A DNA stretch of 64,000 nucleotides from Scleromitrula shiraiana (Eukaryota > Ascomycota > Leotiomycetes > Helotiales > Sclerotiniaceae): contig JABELC010000006.1 of the NCBI GenBank assembly GCA_028455995.1, forward strand, positions 2,232,001-2,296,000, read 5' to 3'. A program made the translations under genes and the position numbers. A model generated the notes under the pieces. The model was not told the origin of the DNA. It ran no database searches and worked only from the letters and a program-made list of their open reading frames with translations. Shown here piece by piece: positions 9,877 to 21,373 of the stretch (the first letter of the stretch is position 1; each line of letters begins with the position of its first letter).

Positions 9877-12090
9877 ATGGATCAAGCAGATATACCGTCG
9901 CTATTATCGCGGCTCAATAGCGATGAAGATGCTATGCGGAAAATGGCAGTTTTTAAACTGCAATCTTCTATCAATGATCCCTCATTCGCAGATGTATTCA
10001 TTTCGTCTGGGGGACTCAATATCCTACGTCGATTGATCATGACAACTAACGCAAATACACTCGCATACTCCCTACAAAGTTTAAGTCGTCTACTGGAAGT
10101 TGATATGGGCTGGGAAATCTTCGAGTCACCGGGTGCGGGTGAATTGGTCGAACGCGTCGTCGAGTTAATAGTTACACATCCTTTGGTCAATATTCTACGA
10201 GGTGCCATGTCGATATTGGTAGCTATTGTTAGTCACCCGCAGTCTTCGAGAGGAGGGATCAAAATCCCTGGCGCATTTGGATTTCGAGCTTTAAAACCTG
10301 CTGTTGCGGTATATCCCCAATTCTTCGAGATGGTGGTCTCGCAGCTCAACTCGGCAGATCATTTACTTTGTGCGAATGCCCTCATGCTGCTGAATGCGCT
10401 TATGCGAGATGCGATTACGAATGATAATGGGAATGGGAAGGATAATGTTAGTAAGAGTAGTGGGACTGGTGAGGAGTGGCCGAAGTTCATTAAACGATTA
10501 CAAGATTTGGGGGTTATAAAGGCTGCGTATGCTTTGATGCAGAGCTCGGCACTACAAGATCTCGCACATCCATTGTTGGAATTTCAGAGCTTGACGAAAT
10601 TGTTGTTGGGAAAGTGGAGGGAGGTAAAGGTCGATTTGGAAAGACCTGAACATAGACGAGCTTTGAAGGGATTACATTTGGCGAGTAATCCAGAGAAGAA
10701 AGATATGAGTAACGGATCTATTACAAAAATAGAGGAAGTGGCGGAAGGCAGTAATAAGAAGGGTAGCCGGCGACATAATCCCGAAAAATGGAGAAGATTA
10801 GGCTTTGAAACGGAGAGTCCTGCTTGGGAATTTGAGGCCACTGGGTTCCTTGGTATGATGGATTTAACGGATTATGTTAGGAAGAATGAGGATGGCTTTC
10901 AGAAGCTTTTGTTGGAGCAAGCTTCCAAACCACTTCATAAGCGATGTCCGATTGCAAGAGCTAGTTTGATGGTAACATCGATTTTATATGATCACTTCGA
11001 CGTTGACAAATCAGACGAGGAGGATGCGAAAAACTACCTTGTCTTGGATGGAGTTAAGGATTATGATAAAATCTTTCGACCTTTGCTCTTACAATGGTCT
11101 AGGTTACATACATCAAGTTTACAGGCATTTTTCAGGTTATGGAAGGCCACTGGTGCCGAGCAGGACGATTTTATAAAAGTTGCAGAACTTGTGAGAATAC
11201 TAGTCGAGCAAGTCGTTGGACAAGCTACACGAACAAAAGCCGTTGTAGAGGTAGAGGAAGAACTTGCCGAGTTTGAATACTCGAAACTACGAAATTTACA
11301 AATGGAATTGTTAGAATTCACATTCGAAGATGAATGGGGCCAACATCTGCACCAAGTACGAGACGAACTCAAACACGAAGCTCTTCAATTTGTCAAGGAA
11401 CAAAGAATCAGATGTCTCCTCCAAGGAGCATGGTTTCCCCGAGTAATTCAACCCAAGCCCAGCCCCAGTGACGATAGTTTAGGAAAAAGTACTGGACGAA
11501 GAATCCCAACTACAAGTTGGAGGTTCGTAAAACTTTCTCATAATAGAAGGTATCTTCATTATTACGATTTCGACCATCAGAAGAGTAAAGAACCGACTCT
11601 AGATCAGTTACATGAGAAAATTGATCTCACGACTATTAGTTCAGTCGTCTCTAATGTCTCTGCTTCTCCAGACGATGGCTCAAGTATCTCTAGTGCATCC
11701 ACCCTAAAAGAAGCCATGACATCTCATCATCCGCCCACAAAACCAATTTCAACAACTAAAATCACCATCAACAGCTATGTCAAAGCAGCCGAAGCCGAAG
11801 CAAGCGAAACTGGAGAACAAGAGGAGAAAGCCATTTTGACTTTAATGCCAACATCGCATAGTCTTGCATCTGAATGGCTAGATGGACTACTCATGCTACT
11901 CAATCAGGCGCCTATTACGGCGGAAACTAATAAATTGGTGGCGTTGGTTAGTGAGTATGGATTGAAGATTCGGTTGTTGAATGTTAGATTGGATGATGGA
12001 AGTGGGTTTGGGAGTGCGGCGGGAAGGGAAGGAGTGGGTGTTGTTCCCAGTAGGGAGGGTTTGGATGAGGATTATTTCTATGAGGTTTGA
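9877..12090 (+). CDS. ELMO/CED-12 domain protein
   Basis: Single-exon protein of 737 residues. The best start is ATG 9877 (MDQADIPSLL); the frame is open a little further upstream but without an ATG. Residues 1-270 are helical armadillo-like repeats (SLLSRLNSDEDAMRKMAVFKLQ onward), residues about 310-470 form the ELMO domain (GFLGMMDLTDYVRKN, CPIARASLMVTSILYDHF), and residues about 520-705 form a PH-like domain (GAWFPRV...WRFVKLSHNRRYLHYYDF). ELMO proteins partner with DOCK-type exchange factors to activate Rac/Cdc42 GTPases at the cell cortex; that role is known for the family and inferred here. Confidence 0.9.
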   Translation: MDQADIPSLLSRLNSDEDAMRKMAVFKLQSSINDPSFADVFISSGGLNILRRLIMTTNANTLAYSLQSLSRLLEVDMGWEIFESPGAGELVERVVELIVTHPLVNILRGAMSILVAIVSHPQSSRGGIKIPGAFGFRALKPAVAVYPQFFEMVVSQLNSADHLLCANALMLLNALMRDAITNDNGNGKDNVSKSSGTGEEWPKFIKRLQDLGVIKAAYALMQSSALQDLAHPLLEFQSLTKLLLGKWREVKVDLERPEHRRALKGLHLASNPEKKDMSNGSITKIEEVAEGSNKKGSRRHNPEKWRRLGFETESPAWEFEATGFLGMMDLTDYVRKNEDGFQKLLLEQASKPLHKRCPIARASLMVTSILYDHFDVDKSDEEDAKNYLVLDGVKDYDKIFRPLLLQWSRLHTSSLQAFFRLWKATGAEQDDFIKVAELVRILVEQVVGQATRTKAVVEVEEELAEFEYSKLRNLQMELLEFTFEDEWGQHLHQVRDELKHEALQFVKEQRIRCLLQGAWFPRVIQPKPSPSDDSLGKSTGRRIPTTSWRFVKLSHNRRYLHYYDFDHQKSKEPTLDQLHEKIDLTTISSVVSNVSASPDDGSSISSASTLKEAMTSHHPPTKPISTTKITINSYVKAAEAEASETGEQEEKAILTLMPTSHSLASEWLDGLLMLLNQAPITAETNKLVALVSEYGLKIRLLNVRLDDGSGFGSAAGREGVGVVPSREGLDEDYFYEV

Positions 12091-12725
12091 GTATGGGGTT
12101 TGCTGGAAGTGGAGAGAATGAGAAGGAAGGTGGAGCAAGATTATCTGTGCAGTTCGATGTATTTATTTTGGTGATGGAGGTAGGTTGGACAGGTTCTAGT
12201 TGGTTGATAGCGACTTGTTGATCGCATTTTGTATCTGATTTTTGTTACAGTTTAGTTTAGATTTTTTTTGTATTTCTTTTCATTTTGTTTTGATACCCTG
12301 GGGCGAACTTTGATCGAGGGAGAAGTATGATTGTGGCAGACAGATAGGAGAGAAAGAGAAAAAGGGGGGGAATGACTGGGTTTAGTTTATGCATAGGATA
12401 GATACGTACATAAATAATACCTACCTACATATTTATTTATAGAATCTCCAAATGCCTGTATATTTTTGAATGAAATGGACGGCGGCGTGTCAAGGTCCTT
12501 GACCCGATATATGCATAAAGAAAAGGCGGTGTGTCATAGTCCCTGGCCCGATTTCGTGGTTTCGGGCAGCTTTACTCGTATTGAATTACTTTTCCACATA
12601 CTGATTGGCTGAGTGGATAGGATTTAGCCGCGCCAAGATTCAGTAAGATCTTACATCTCACCAAACAAAAATCTTCCCCAAACAGAATATACTTGTGTCC
12701 AACTCTATTATTCTATATCTTCGTC
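12091..12725. other. Intergenic, nothing recognised
   Basis: Contains two similar G+C-rich segments (near 12485 and 12530, both with GGCG.GTGTCA...GTCC.TG.CCCGAT) that look like a short imperfect direct repeat of about 30 bp. No gene is seen. Confidence 0.4.
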
Positions 12726-15700
12726 ATGGAATCTAAACGGTGGTTATTCAACAACTTGAGAAGAGGAATTGGGAAAGGAGATACCTCACGTGACTCGATA
12801 GAAAGTGCCAAACCTGCCCCCAAGGTGAATCGAGCGATCATTAATTGAATTTAACTCAAACATTAGACTCACTTATTTTTTCAGGAAACTGCAAAACCAG
12901 TGATCTCTAAATTGAGGTTCGCGGCTTTGGAGAGTACCCCACAACCGTTAGAACGACATGGTCAGAATTCCCGGGTTCCTGCTCAAAAATAGAGAGAGAT
13001 ACTTTGGAGTCAAGCATGTTCTTCTCTATTGAACATCAACCCGGATCTGATGAGAGCGTATGAGAGTTTACTTATTGATGATACTAATTTTAACCATTGC
13101 GGAGATAAGCAGAAACAGATCAGGGCGATGGTTAAGCACAAACAAGAAATACTGGAATCTAAACAATGGGAGTTTAATGTTTCAGGGAAATCAGCCAAAA
13201 TTAGGGATCAGGCGAAGAAGATTGTGAATGCTTTTAATGTTGTTAAGGAACTTGGGTCGTCTATTGCTAGTAGAGACCCGATACATGCCGGGTTGCCTTG
13301 GGCTGGTGTTTCTTTTTTATTGGGTGTAACGTAACTTTAATTAACATTAATTTTTGAAGTGATAGTTGTCAACTTCACCGTGGCATTTTCTTCTGCATGT
13401 TACGCTGTCGTGTTAACAATTTTTTTCTACTTTCTTTTGGATGTTTCGTCAGTCACTGACAGCGGATTAAGTTCATCTCCAACGACTTTCAACAATCTGA
13501 AGCACTTGAAGGACTAAAAAAGGTTTCTGAAGAAATAGCTAGATACGCCGAAGCAGAGCACGTGTATCTGAACAACGTTGCCGCTGAAGGCCTCAACAAC
13601 GAGCTTGAGCTAGGAATCGTGAAGCTTTATACACATATATTTGAGTTTCAAGCGACTGCAGCTTGCCATCTTCCACGTTCGTTCTACAATCGCGAGGTTT
13701 TCCGCAATCTACCCAAGCTAGTCGATTCTAAGTTCAGTTCATATTTGAATCGATCTTCTGGTGCAGATGTCAGGTTTACAGTGCTTAGAATAAATAACTC
13801 AAGCATTCTCCTGTACACTTTCCTCTGTCACTCAACGATAATAAACAGTTTAATTGCTAGGGGGAGAACTTCTAGCAAAAATCACCTCTGAAGATGAAAA
13901 TTGCTACAAATGGATGCATGTTAAAGATTCGAGATTACTACGAATTATATATGAGCATGTGCAGCTAATAGGATCCACTCAAACCTCGACGATTTCCACC
14001 TCCTATTTTGAAATTCCTACGGGTCGCAAGATAGCTCGCTTCATAGGACGAAAAGACATACTAGCAAGGATTCGTTCTGCACATTCGAAAGACTCGACTT
14101 CAGGATCAGTAATTGGTGTACTGCGGGGACTAGATGGGCAGGATAAAACTCAGATTGCTCTAAAATACTGTCATATGTTCAGAGATGAATTTAATGTTAT
14201 TTTTTTTGGATTGATGCGACCTCTGAAACCTCAGCGACTCAGGATTTTGGGAGAATCTCCAACAAGATCAAGGGACCTGAAGATACTTGCAGTAGTGACG
14301 AAGCGAAGTTAGAGTTTGTCAAGACAACTTTTCGCTGGTGGAGTTTCAAGTGGCTGATTGTTTTCGACAATTATGATACACCTGATAAATAAATTTCCTC
14401 AATTGGATTCAGACTTTATACCGTACAGTGTCCATGGATCAATCTTGATAACTACAAAGCACGAGGATGACGACGCTTTAGTGGCAGACAGCAATGCAGC
14501 CATCGAGCTGATAGGACTATCCGACACAGAAGCTCTTGACCTCTTATTTTACCAGAGCAAAATGAACAAAAATGAAGTCGATGAGGAAAAGGGGCTTCAG
14601 ATTGTGGAGAAACTAGGGTACCATGCACTCGCCATCACTTAAGCCGGTACGTATATTAAAAACATGAAGCTCAACTTTTCAGAGTTCGAATCCCATTACT
14701 CTCAACGTCGAACAATGTTTTTGAAGTACAAAATCCCGATGAATAAATACGCCAAGTCTACGAATGAAACAGAAAGAGAAACAGCGTTCAGCGTGTTCAC
14801 CATATGGGAATTATCTTTTAATGAGCTGAAAGCTCAAGCGAATTTTGCAGCTCAAGAGAAACTTCCTACAATATTTGCATTCTTCAATGCTGCTGATATC
14901 TCGGAGGCGCTATTTTCCACCCCCATAAACGCTAGGAGAATGATGAATTTTATCTATGAATCGCCAGAAAAATTCGATGCACAGCAATTTAGATTGTTTG
15001 AGGAAACTTTCGCTTTCTTTTTGGACGAATCAGGTGTATGGGATACTTGTATTTTTGCCGACGCGTTACAAGAGTTGAACAGGCTATCACTCATACAAAT
15101 TTACCTGTATGTCAAAGACGGGTATCATATATCTCTACATCCCCTAGTTAAGGATTGGATACAGCTTTGCTTTGAACGAAGACAGATATTTGTGAGATGA
15201 ATGCCATTTTGGTAGCTGAAATGATTGGCTCCGTGTCGTTTCAAACAAAAAGCGAGGAGGTAGTCGCTAAGCAACAGCTCGTTCTTCTACGTTTTGATAC
15301 CCACAAAAATAATCTCAAATATGTTGCCATCTCAAGTCAAGTGGTTCGATAACCCCCACCAAACGCTCCATGTACGAAAGTCTCTTCGCGAATAAATTCC
15401 CAATGTCTTCAATGCTTAAATGGTCGGGTTACACGGATAAAGTAAAGGCTATGTCTAAGACTATATATTACCGACAAGAAGATATTCCTTGGGGAGAATT
15501 TTGGCCGGGGTTTGATGACATTAAGGTCAGACTGCAAAACCAGCTCATCAGTATAGGCTTGGATAATGAGGCACTCTCGATCAACCGGCAGCTTTATGAA
15601 TCAAGGCTTAGAATGTATGGATTTAGAAATGTGGAAACTATTAATAGTTTGTCCATACTTAGAAGATGTCTTAAGAAGCTTGGCGAGCTTGTAAGTTTCC

Positions 15701-16813
15701 ATTTCTCAGAAAGTTCAGTGGTTCCGTATAGTAGGCTTGAAGGAATTCCGCAAAGCATTGCCTCCAATCTTTTGGAAGTAGAGCGCTAACCAAGCAACAA
15801 GCTAAAGAACTATTCGATCATTTTATTGAATACAGCAAGGAACGTGAGGGCAACGATGACTTAGCCATACCATCTATGATTGCACTAGCAGAAATACTAG
15901 AAGACTTTGGTAGGACTAATGAAGCTGAAGATACACTTCGCCGTGTGCTTGGATTGGTGGTAGAGACGAAAGGGCAAATGAATTTTGAAACAACCAAATG
16001 AAAAATTAGATTAGCCAGTTCCTTGCAACATGCAGCCAAGTTTTAAGAAGCGAACATGCTGTGTACAGCGAGCTTAACCATGATAGAAGCGTCAGAGGTT
16101 CTATGTGACCTCATGAAACACGACAATATGATAGCGGAATGGATCAGATTATTACAATCTACTTTTCGAAAGCTCAAGAGACCACATGACGCCATTAGGC
16201 TGGTGCAATACCAGTTAATGTCGATCGCTTACCATTACGACGAAAACGATTATGTAAATTTCTCCTCAGCATACGACTTAGCTACCGAGTTTTGCTCAGA
16301 CACTAGGTATGACGAAGCGGAACCAATATTCAAGGAGACTTATGTGGCGAGTGAAAAAAAAAAACATTCGGAGCTCATCATATCTTCACACTTCAGTGCC
16401 AGGCTTGCTATGCAGATACTTTGAGGCATCTTGGGAGAAAAGATATGGCAGAAGAGCTTGCGAATGATATGTTACAAAAGTTGCAAGATACGGGAAGGGA
16501 TGAAAACAAAGAGCACACGAATTTATATAACATGGTGTCTTGGTTGTGGAAACTGAGTGGAGAGATATTGGAGTTGGATCATTATTATGAGAATGTTTTT
16601 GAGAATCGTGATATTAAGAGTATCACTGATGAGGATATGTATGCCGCGTATCGATCTTGTCGGGCCAAAGAAGAAGAAGAAAAGAGCGAAGGTGGTGAGA
16701 ATTCAGATTGGGAAGACGTAGATTCGGAGGATGTGGAATTTGGGTACGAGGCAGAAGATAGAGGGAGTGAACAATCAAATATAGACGAAGTGGAAAGGAT
16801 TGATTGTTTATAA
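12726..16813 (+). pseudogene. Decayed NLR-type gene: NACHT_N-like, NB-ARC and TPR
   Basis: Successive frames line up as one fungal NOD-like receptor. An N-terminal exon (12726-12824) is followed by an effector-linked domain with RDPIHAGLPWAGVSFLL near 13275. An NB-ARC domain follows (FIGRKDILARI, P-loop, WLIVFDN, GSILITT), then a helical region, then tetratricopeptide repeats and an acidic tail ending at 16813. Breaks seen: TAG at 12990; a frame change at the T8 run 14200-14207; a tandem AAAT insertion near 14386-14393; TAA at 14640 where the family has Gln; a frame change near 15180; a probable TGA near 15737; and a frame change at an A11 run 16354-16364. The P-loop reads GLDGQDKT, with Asp where two Gly are expected. 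Two homopolymer shifts could be sequence errors, but the stops and P-loop changes cannot all be. Normally such proteins act in non-self recognition and cell death. Confidence 0.85.
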
Positions 16814-18394
16814 TGGTATGAGACTATGGGATAATTGAATAGCATATGATAATTGAGAAGAATGAAAGATCAAATGAATTTGAAGTACATCACCAGTGGG
16901 TGTATTCATTCATGAACTGAACCATCCTGCTTTCCAATAATTAGAACATTGTAATATCTGATTTGGTTTGGGACAACCAAAATATTATAATGATCAAAAA
17001 TATATTGAACACTTACAATATTTGCAAATATCATTCAACTAGAATTTAGACTTTAAAAAGATACATTTCTGATCTAGTATTTCATGAATTTCATGAATTA
17101 ATATACCCCCCTGGTGCATATATATAAATTCCTTACAAAATGCTATACTATGCAATTATTAGTACAAAGACTCGGATATAAAATTCGAATACAAATAGCA
17201 ACCGTTCCATCAATGCATAAAGATCTAATTAGCTGCCAGTGTCGAGATTCTTTCAAACCTGACATCTTTCCCAACATGCCACATCAACACGCCAAGACCA
17301 TCATGAACATCCCTTATCCTTTCATCCAAAATATCGCAATCTTGGGAAAAGATCACGAACAGACGGTCCCCGGTTAGCTTAGAACGATCGTGATGACTAA
17401 TCTCGCAAACATAATGAAATAAAATTTCAAAATAAGCGGAATCACTGGCATTTAATAATATTATTAGTATAACTTGAATATAGTTTTTTTGTATAAAAAT
17501 ATATAATAATTATGATATACTAGTACTAGTAGTTAGGTTAGTAATCGATTCTAAAAATATTTTTTTAATAGTAGACTCGGATTAATACTAGTAACTTATC
17601 AATTACTAGTAAAATCAATTTACAACTTTGAATTAGATTTGTTATTAATAAATTTTACTAACTTGAATGAATAATCAAATTTCAACTTGAAAATTTGAAA
17701 TTCAATTTTAAAAATTATTTGTTTATACTACTAGTATTACCTAGTACTAGTAGTACTATGATATTTATTTAAAACTTGAAGTACTTCTGAGCCAAATCTA
17801 GTAGTATAATATTATTAATGAAAATTATAGCATTTTCAAGTTGAGCATTTGTAAACTATACTTTACTATTTTTATAATAAATATTAATATTTCAGATTTG
17901 CCAAAGCCCTCTCTCTAATCGAACACCTATAGTACATAGTAGTTACATACATATTCATCATAATGAAAAAAAAACAACACAAAATACGATACCCGAACAT
18001 CACACCAGCGGCAATCCCCGAAAAACATGCAAGGTACCCGATACGACTCGGACAACACAAGGATACATAGCCTATCTAGGCATCAGATGGCCGAAGGATG
18101 GAGTGAAGAATATTTCGCCGACGACCGATGATGCTCCGCGGTTTCCCCAGATTTTTCTAATATATATTTGGAAGTTCACGCTCGTAGATTTTGGATGTTG
18201 AATTTTTGTTGTTTGGTTTGTTTAGTTCATTTATAGACTTTGCTTGGGTGCTTAGTTCATTGGTTGATTGGGATATTGACGGTACTATTTGCAAGTTCGA
18301 GGATAGAAAGTTCGCCAAATACTAGCGGGGTCAATCATTTATTCAATCACTTATATATATGAATAGATTCTGATTCTAACCCAACAAGTCCAAC
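16814..18394. other. AT-rich intergenic region with CTAG palindromes
   Basis: No supported gene. About 17400-17900 is strongly AT-rich and carries clustered ACTAGTACTAGTAGT-like palindromes (near 17518-17535, 17590-17615 and 17733-17762). A frame at 17114-17377 has no features to support it. Confidence 0.5.
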
Positions 18395-18903
18395 ATGTAC
18401 GTTTCCTTTCCACTACTATTCCCCCTATCCCAACTTAATCTATCCAAATACATAAACTAACCCCCCTCCCCTCCAGGACCTCTCAAGTCCCCACCCTCCT
18501 AACAACCCAATTCCTCCTCACCTATCTCCTCACCTCCCCCCGCCTCATCCGCCGCCTCTTCCACAAAACATCCAACCTCAACCCCCGTCAAGACCTCACC
18601 CGATTCCCGCCCACCGACCTCTCACCCCGCACCATCGCCCTCCTGCAGCGCTCCGAAGCCGCGCATCATAATGCGATTGAGAATTTCCCTTTGTTCTGTG
18701 TAGCTGTTGTTTATGCGGCTGCGACGGGGGTACCGGAGGACACGATTGCGAAATGGGGGTGGACGTATGTGCTGGTTAGGGTGGGGTATTGGGGAGCTTA
18801 TTTGGGGACTGAGAAGGAGGCGTGGAGTTTCGTTAGGAGTGCGGTTTGGTGGGTTGGAAACGGAATTTGTTTTGGGTTGTTGAGGAAGGGGGGGAAGATG
18901 TGA
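18395..18903 (+). CDS. MAPEG-family membrane protein; start codon split by an intron
   Basis: Exons 18395-18396 and 18477-18903 (429 nt, 142 residues). The first exon supplies only AT of the initiator codon: the intron begins GTACGT at 18397, has a branch AACTAAC near 18455 and ends CCAG at 18476, and the next base G completes ATG. Reading then continues ACC TCT CAA without a stop. The protein has an N-terminal hydrophobic stretch, the MAPEG motif QRSEAAHHNAIENFP at about 62, and further membrane helices (FCVAVVYAAATGV, WTYVLVRVGYWGAYL, VWWVGNGICFGLL). MAPEG proteins are microsomal glutathione/eicosanoid enzymes; the small fungal type is of unknown substrate. Confidence 0.8.
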
Positions 18904-20128
18904 GTGAGTTATAGGAAAGATTGGGATTGGTGGGGTTGGAAGAGTTGGATTTGTATGGATGGTTCGTTCAGTACTCGGAGGGGAGGAGGGGATTGAGGGT
19001 TTTACCTTATAAATTGTCACTGTAATTATGGTGTCTGTTCTGTATGATATGATCTAGATATAAATATCCTTCTCAATTGGCGGGCAGACATAAATACCTA
19101 AAATCCTCCATATCGATAATTTTATAACAAAATGCAATATATGAAACATTGAAAGCCCAACTTCAGAACACCTCAAGTGTCTAGACAATCTGAAGATTGA
19201 GTTTCCAGAAACATTACTAGACATCTATTTGACAATCACATGTCCCAAACAAATCACATCTCATCATCCAATTTTCTTGCCGTTTGTTGCTCGTCTACCC
19301 GTAAGAACCACCTCATACCATGTAGCGCTCTGTGCACTACGTATCACTCTCTGAATCATATACCACACCCTACATCATGCAAGAAATGCTAAACCGTGTA
19401 AGAAGATTAAGCGATGTAAGAAACGATACACTGTGTAACCATTGTTAAGCGAGTGTATGACAACCAACCTGGAGTTTAGATGTGCAACAAAACTACCTAG
19501 ATAAATTTTGTATGCTGTTATGGTGGTATGTGGGAAAATTCTGGTGGTTGGTGGATTGTGCATGGTTTGTGAGCTATTGATACTATACTCATAGATGAGG
19601 TAAATGCTGAAACATCTTATCGTCTTTGCGAACCGTAAGTGATTATTGTATTCGAAACGTTCATTGAGTAATCATGAATTGGCCAAGTTTAAGATCTGGA
19701 TGAAGATCTTCTCGGTGCAGGAGTCGTTTCTTTCTTTACTTCTGCGTTTCTAGTTCTTGAGATGCTCGATCTTTTCATCGCTATAATACAATTTCAATCG
19801 TGAGACTATATGATTGTCGAGGAGAAGTAAATATTAATTTTTGGAGGCCACAAAAACAAGTTGATACTAAGATCAATTTGTATGCGTCGTTATCACATTA
19901 GTTCTTGCATGGGTGGGGAGTAAAGAATGCAGATATCAATACCCAATCGCTTTTATCCTATATAAGAGGTGCTGTCACATACTGGACGCTACCCTCTAGT
20001 ATACTGTCTTTCCTACCATAACGCCTTTCCACTCTTTGATCCAGTTTGACCACAACTTGTATATAGGGATGGACATATCTAAATAGATCAAAGGACTCGA
20101 TATACGTATCTATGTTTTTATATTTTCA
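18904..20128. other. Intergenic, nothing recognised
   Basis: No frame of substance on either strand; AT-leaning sequence without clear repeats. Confidence 0.5.
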
Positions 20129-21373
20129 TCAAAATGGAGGGGTATTCTCGTTGCCAGGCGTGATAGTTGGTACCATGAATCCATCAGGTACCCCATTTCC
20201 ACCCTTGCCTTGATTGTGCACCAATCTCTGTGAATATAAGGTTAGATTTCCGAGACAAAATTGGCGAATTGAAGGGTAGACAAACCAGAAGATTACGCAA
20301 GAGAACCGCAATAGTAACCTTTCCAATGGATGGTACATAAATCGAAGCCTTTTCCTTCACAGCTGGTCCATCAAAGTTCTTCTCAGATGAGAAGTTGATG
20401 CAAACAGCGCCATCCCTAATTGCCTCAGTGTTGATCTTAAACTTCTCGCCAGGTACACCGCTGATCACCACGTCACTAATCCCCAGGCATTTATCGAGTG
20501 TGAAATCAGAATCATGAACCTCATGATGTGACTTCTTGATTCCCTTTCCACGAGTATAAATTTTAACACCATCGAGATCAACAGAGTAAACAGTAGCTCC
20601 GTCGTTCGCAAGTAAAGCCGCCAAAGGACGACCAACGACTTCTGAGCGGTTGACTACAGTTATGGTCTTTCCGAACAAACGATTTCCATATGGTAAGATG
20701 CTATTGTAGATGTGGAGGTATTCGAGAACTTTGACGACTGCCAATGGAGTACATGGTAAGATTGACTTCTGAGTGTTGTGAGGTGGGTCGAGGAAACGGA
20801 TATTCTGGTACATGTTGAAATTGTAGGTGTGTGATAGACCTTCAACGTCCTTGTTTAAAGCTACGGTTTGTTGGATATAACCATCTTGACGCGATGGGGC
20901 TGGAAATATGGGATAATACACAATTATACCATGAACCGATTCGTCGTTGTTTGCCTTTATAATTTCATCCTCGATTTCTTCTTTGGTGAATTTTCGAAGG
21001 TCAAAGTCGAATCCACTGAAAAGAAGAAGTCAGCATCTGGTTTTTGCCGAGACCCATTCGATATAGAATGTTGAAAATTGTTGGCTTACTTCTCAATGCA
21101 TGTTGCCATTGACCAATCTGCATACATCCTGGCTGCCGGATCATCATTGGCAAGTAATCCAACAAGTTTGGGCTTGATTGTAAGTTTATTTAAACTCTCC
21201 TTGACTTCTGCGAGCAAATTTTTGGCAATTCCTTGAGCCAGAATGACTTTGCAGGTAGCAGGAACACTTTGTGAAGAAGACATGTCGATTGTAGACACTT
21301 GGAAGGAATGAGATTTAAATTGTAGTTGGGTTTGCTTAGGTTTAATCCTAACAGCAGATCGAAGGAAATTCAT
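20129..21373 (-). CDS. MTD1: NAD-dependent methylenetetrahydrofolate dehydrogenase
   Basis: Exons (minus) 21090-21373, 20286-21015 and 20129-20227; introns are 74 and 58 bp and the coding length is 1,113 nt (370 residues). The enzyme oxidises 5,10-methylene-THF in one-carbon metabolism. Visible family marks are LLANDDPAARMYADWS at about 73, HGIIVYYPIFPAP, the proline-rich turn after DVEGLSH, and the Rossmann segment GKTITVVNRSEVVGRPLAALLANDGATVYSVD. The first exon offers two starts. Met1 gives a 30-residue basic, hydroxylated leader (FLRSAVRIKPKQ) that resembles a mitochondrial presequence; Met31 (MSSSQSVPATCK) gives the length typical of the cytosolic yeast enzyme. Confidence 0.9.

Noticed and set aside
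14680..14695. GTTCGAATCCC resembling a tRNA T-loop
   Set aside because: It lies within the NLR relic's coding frame and no acceptor, D or anticodon arms can be folded around it.
17114..17377. 87-codon frame
   Set aside because: AT-rich setting, no domain, no homology pattern recognised.
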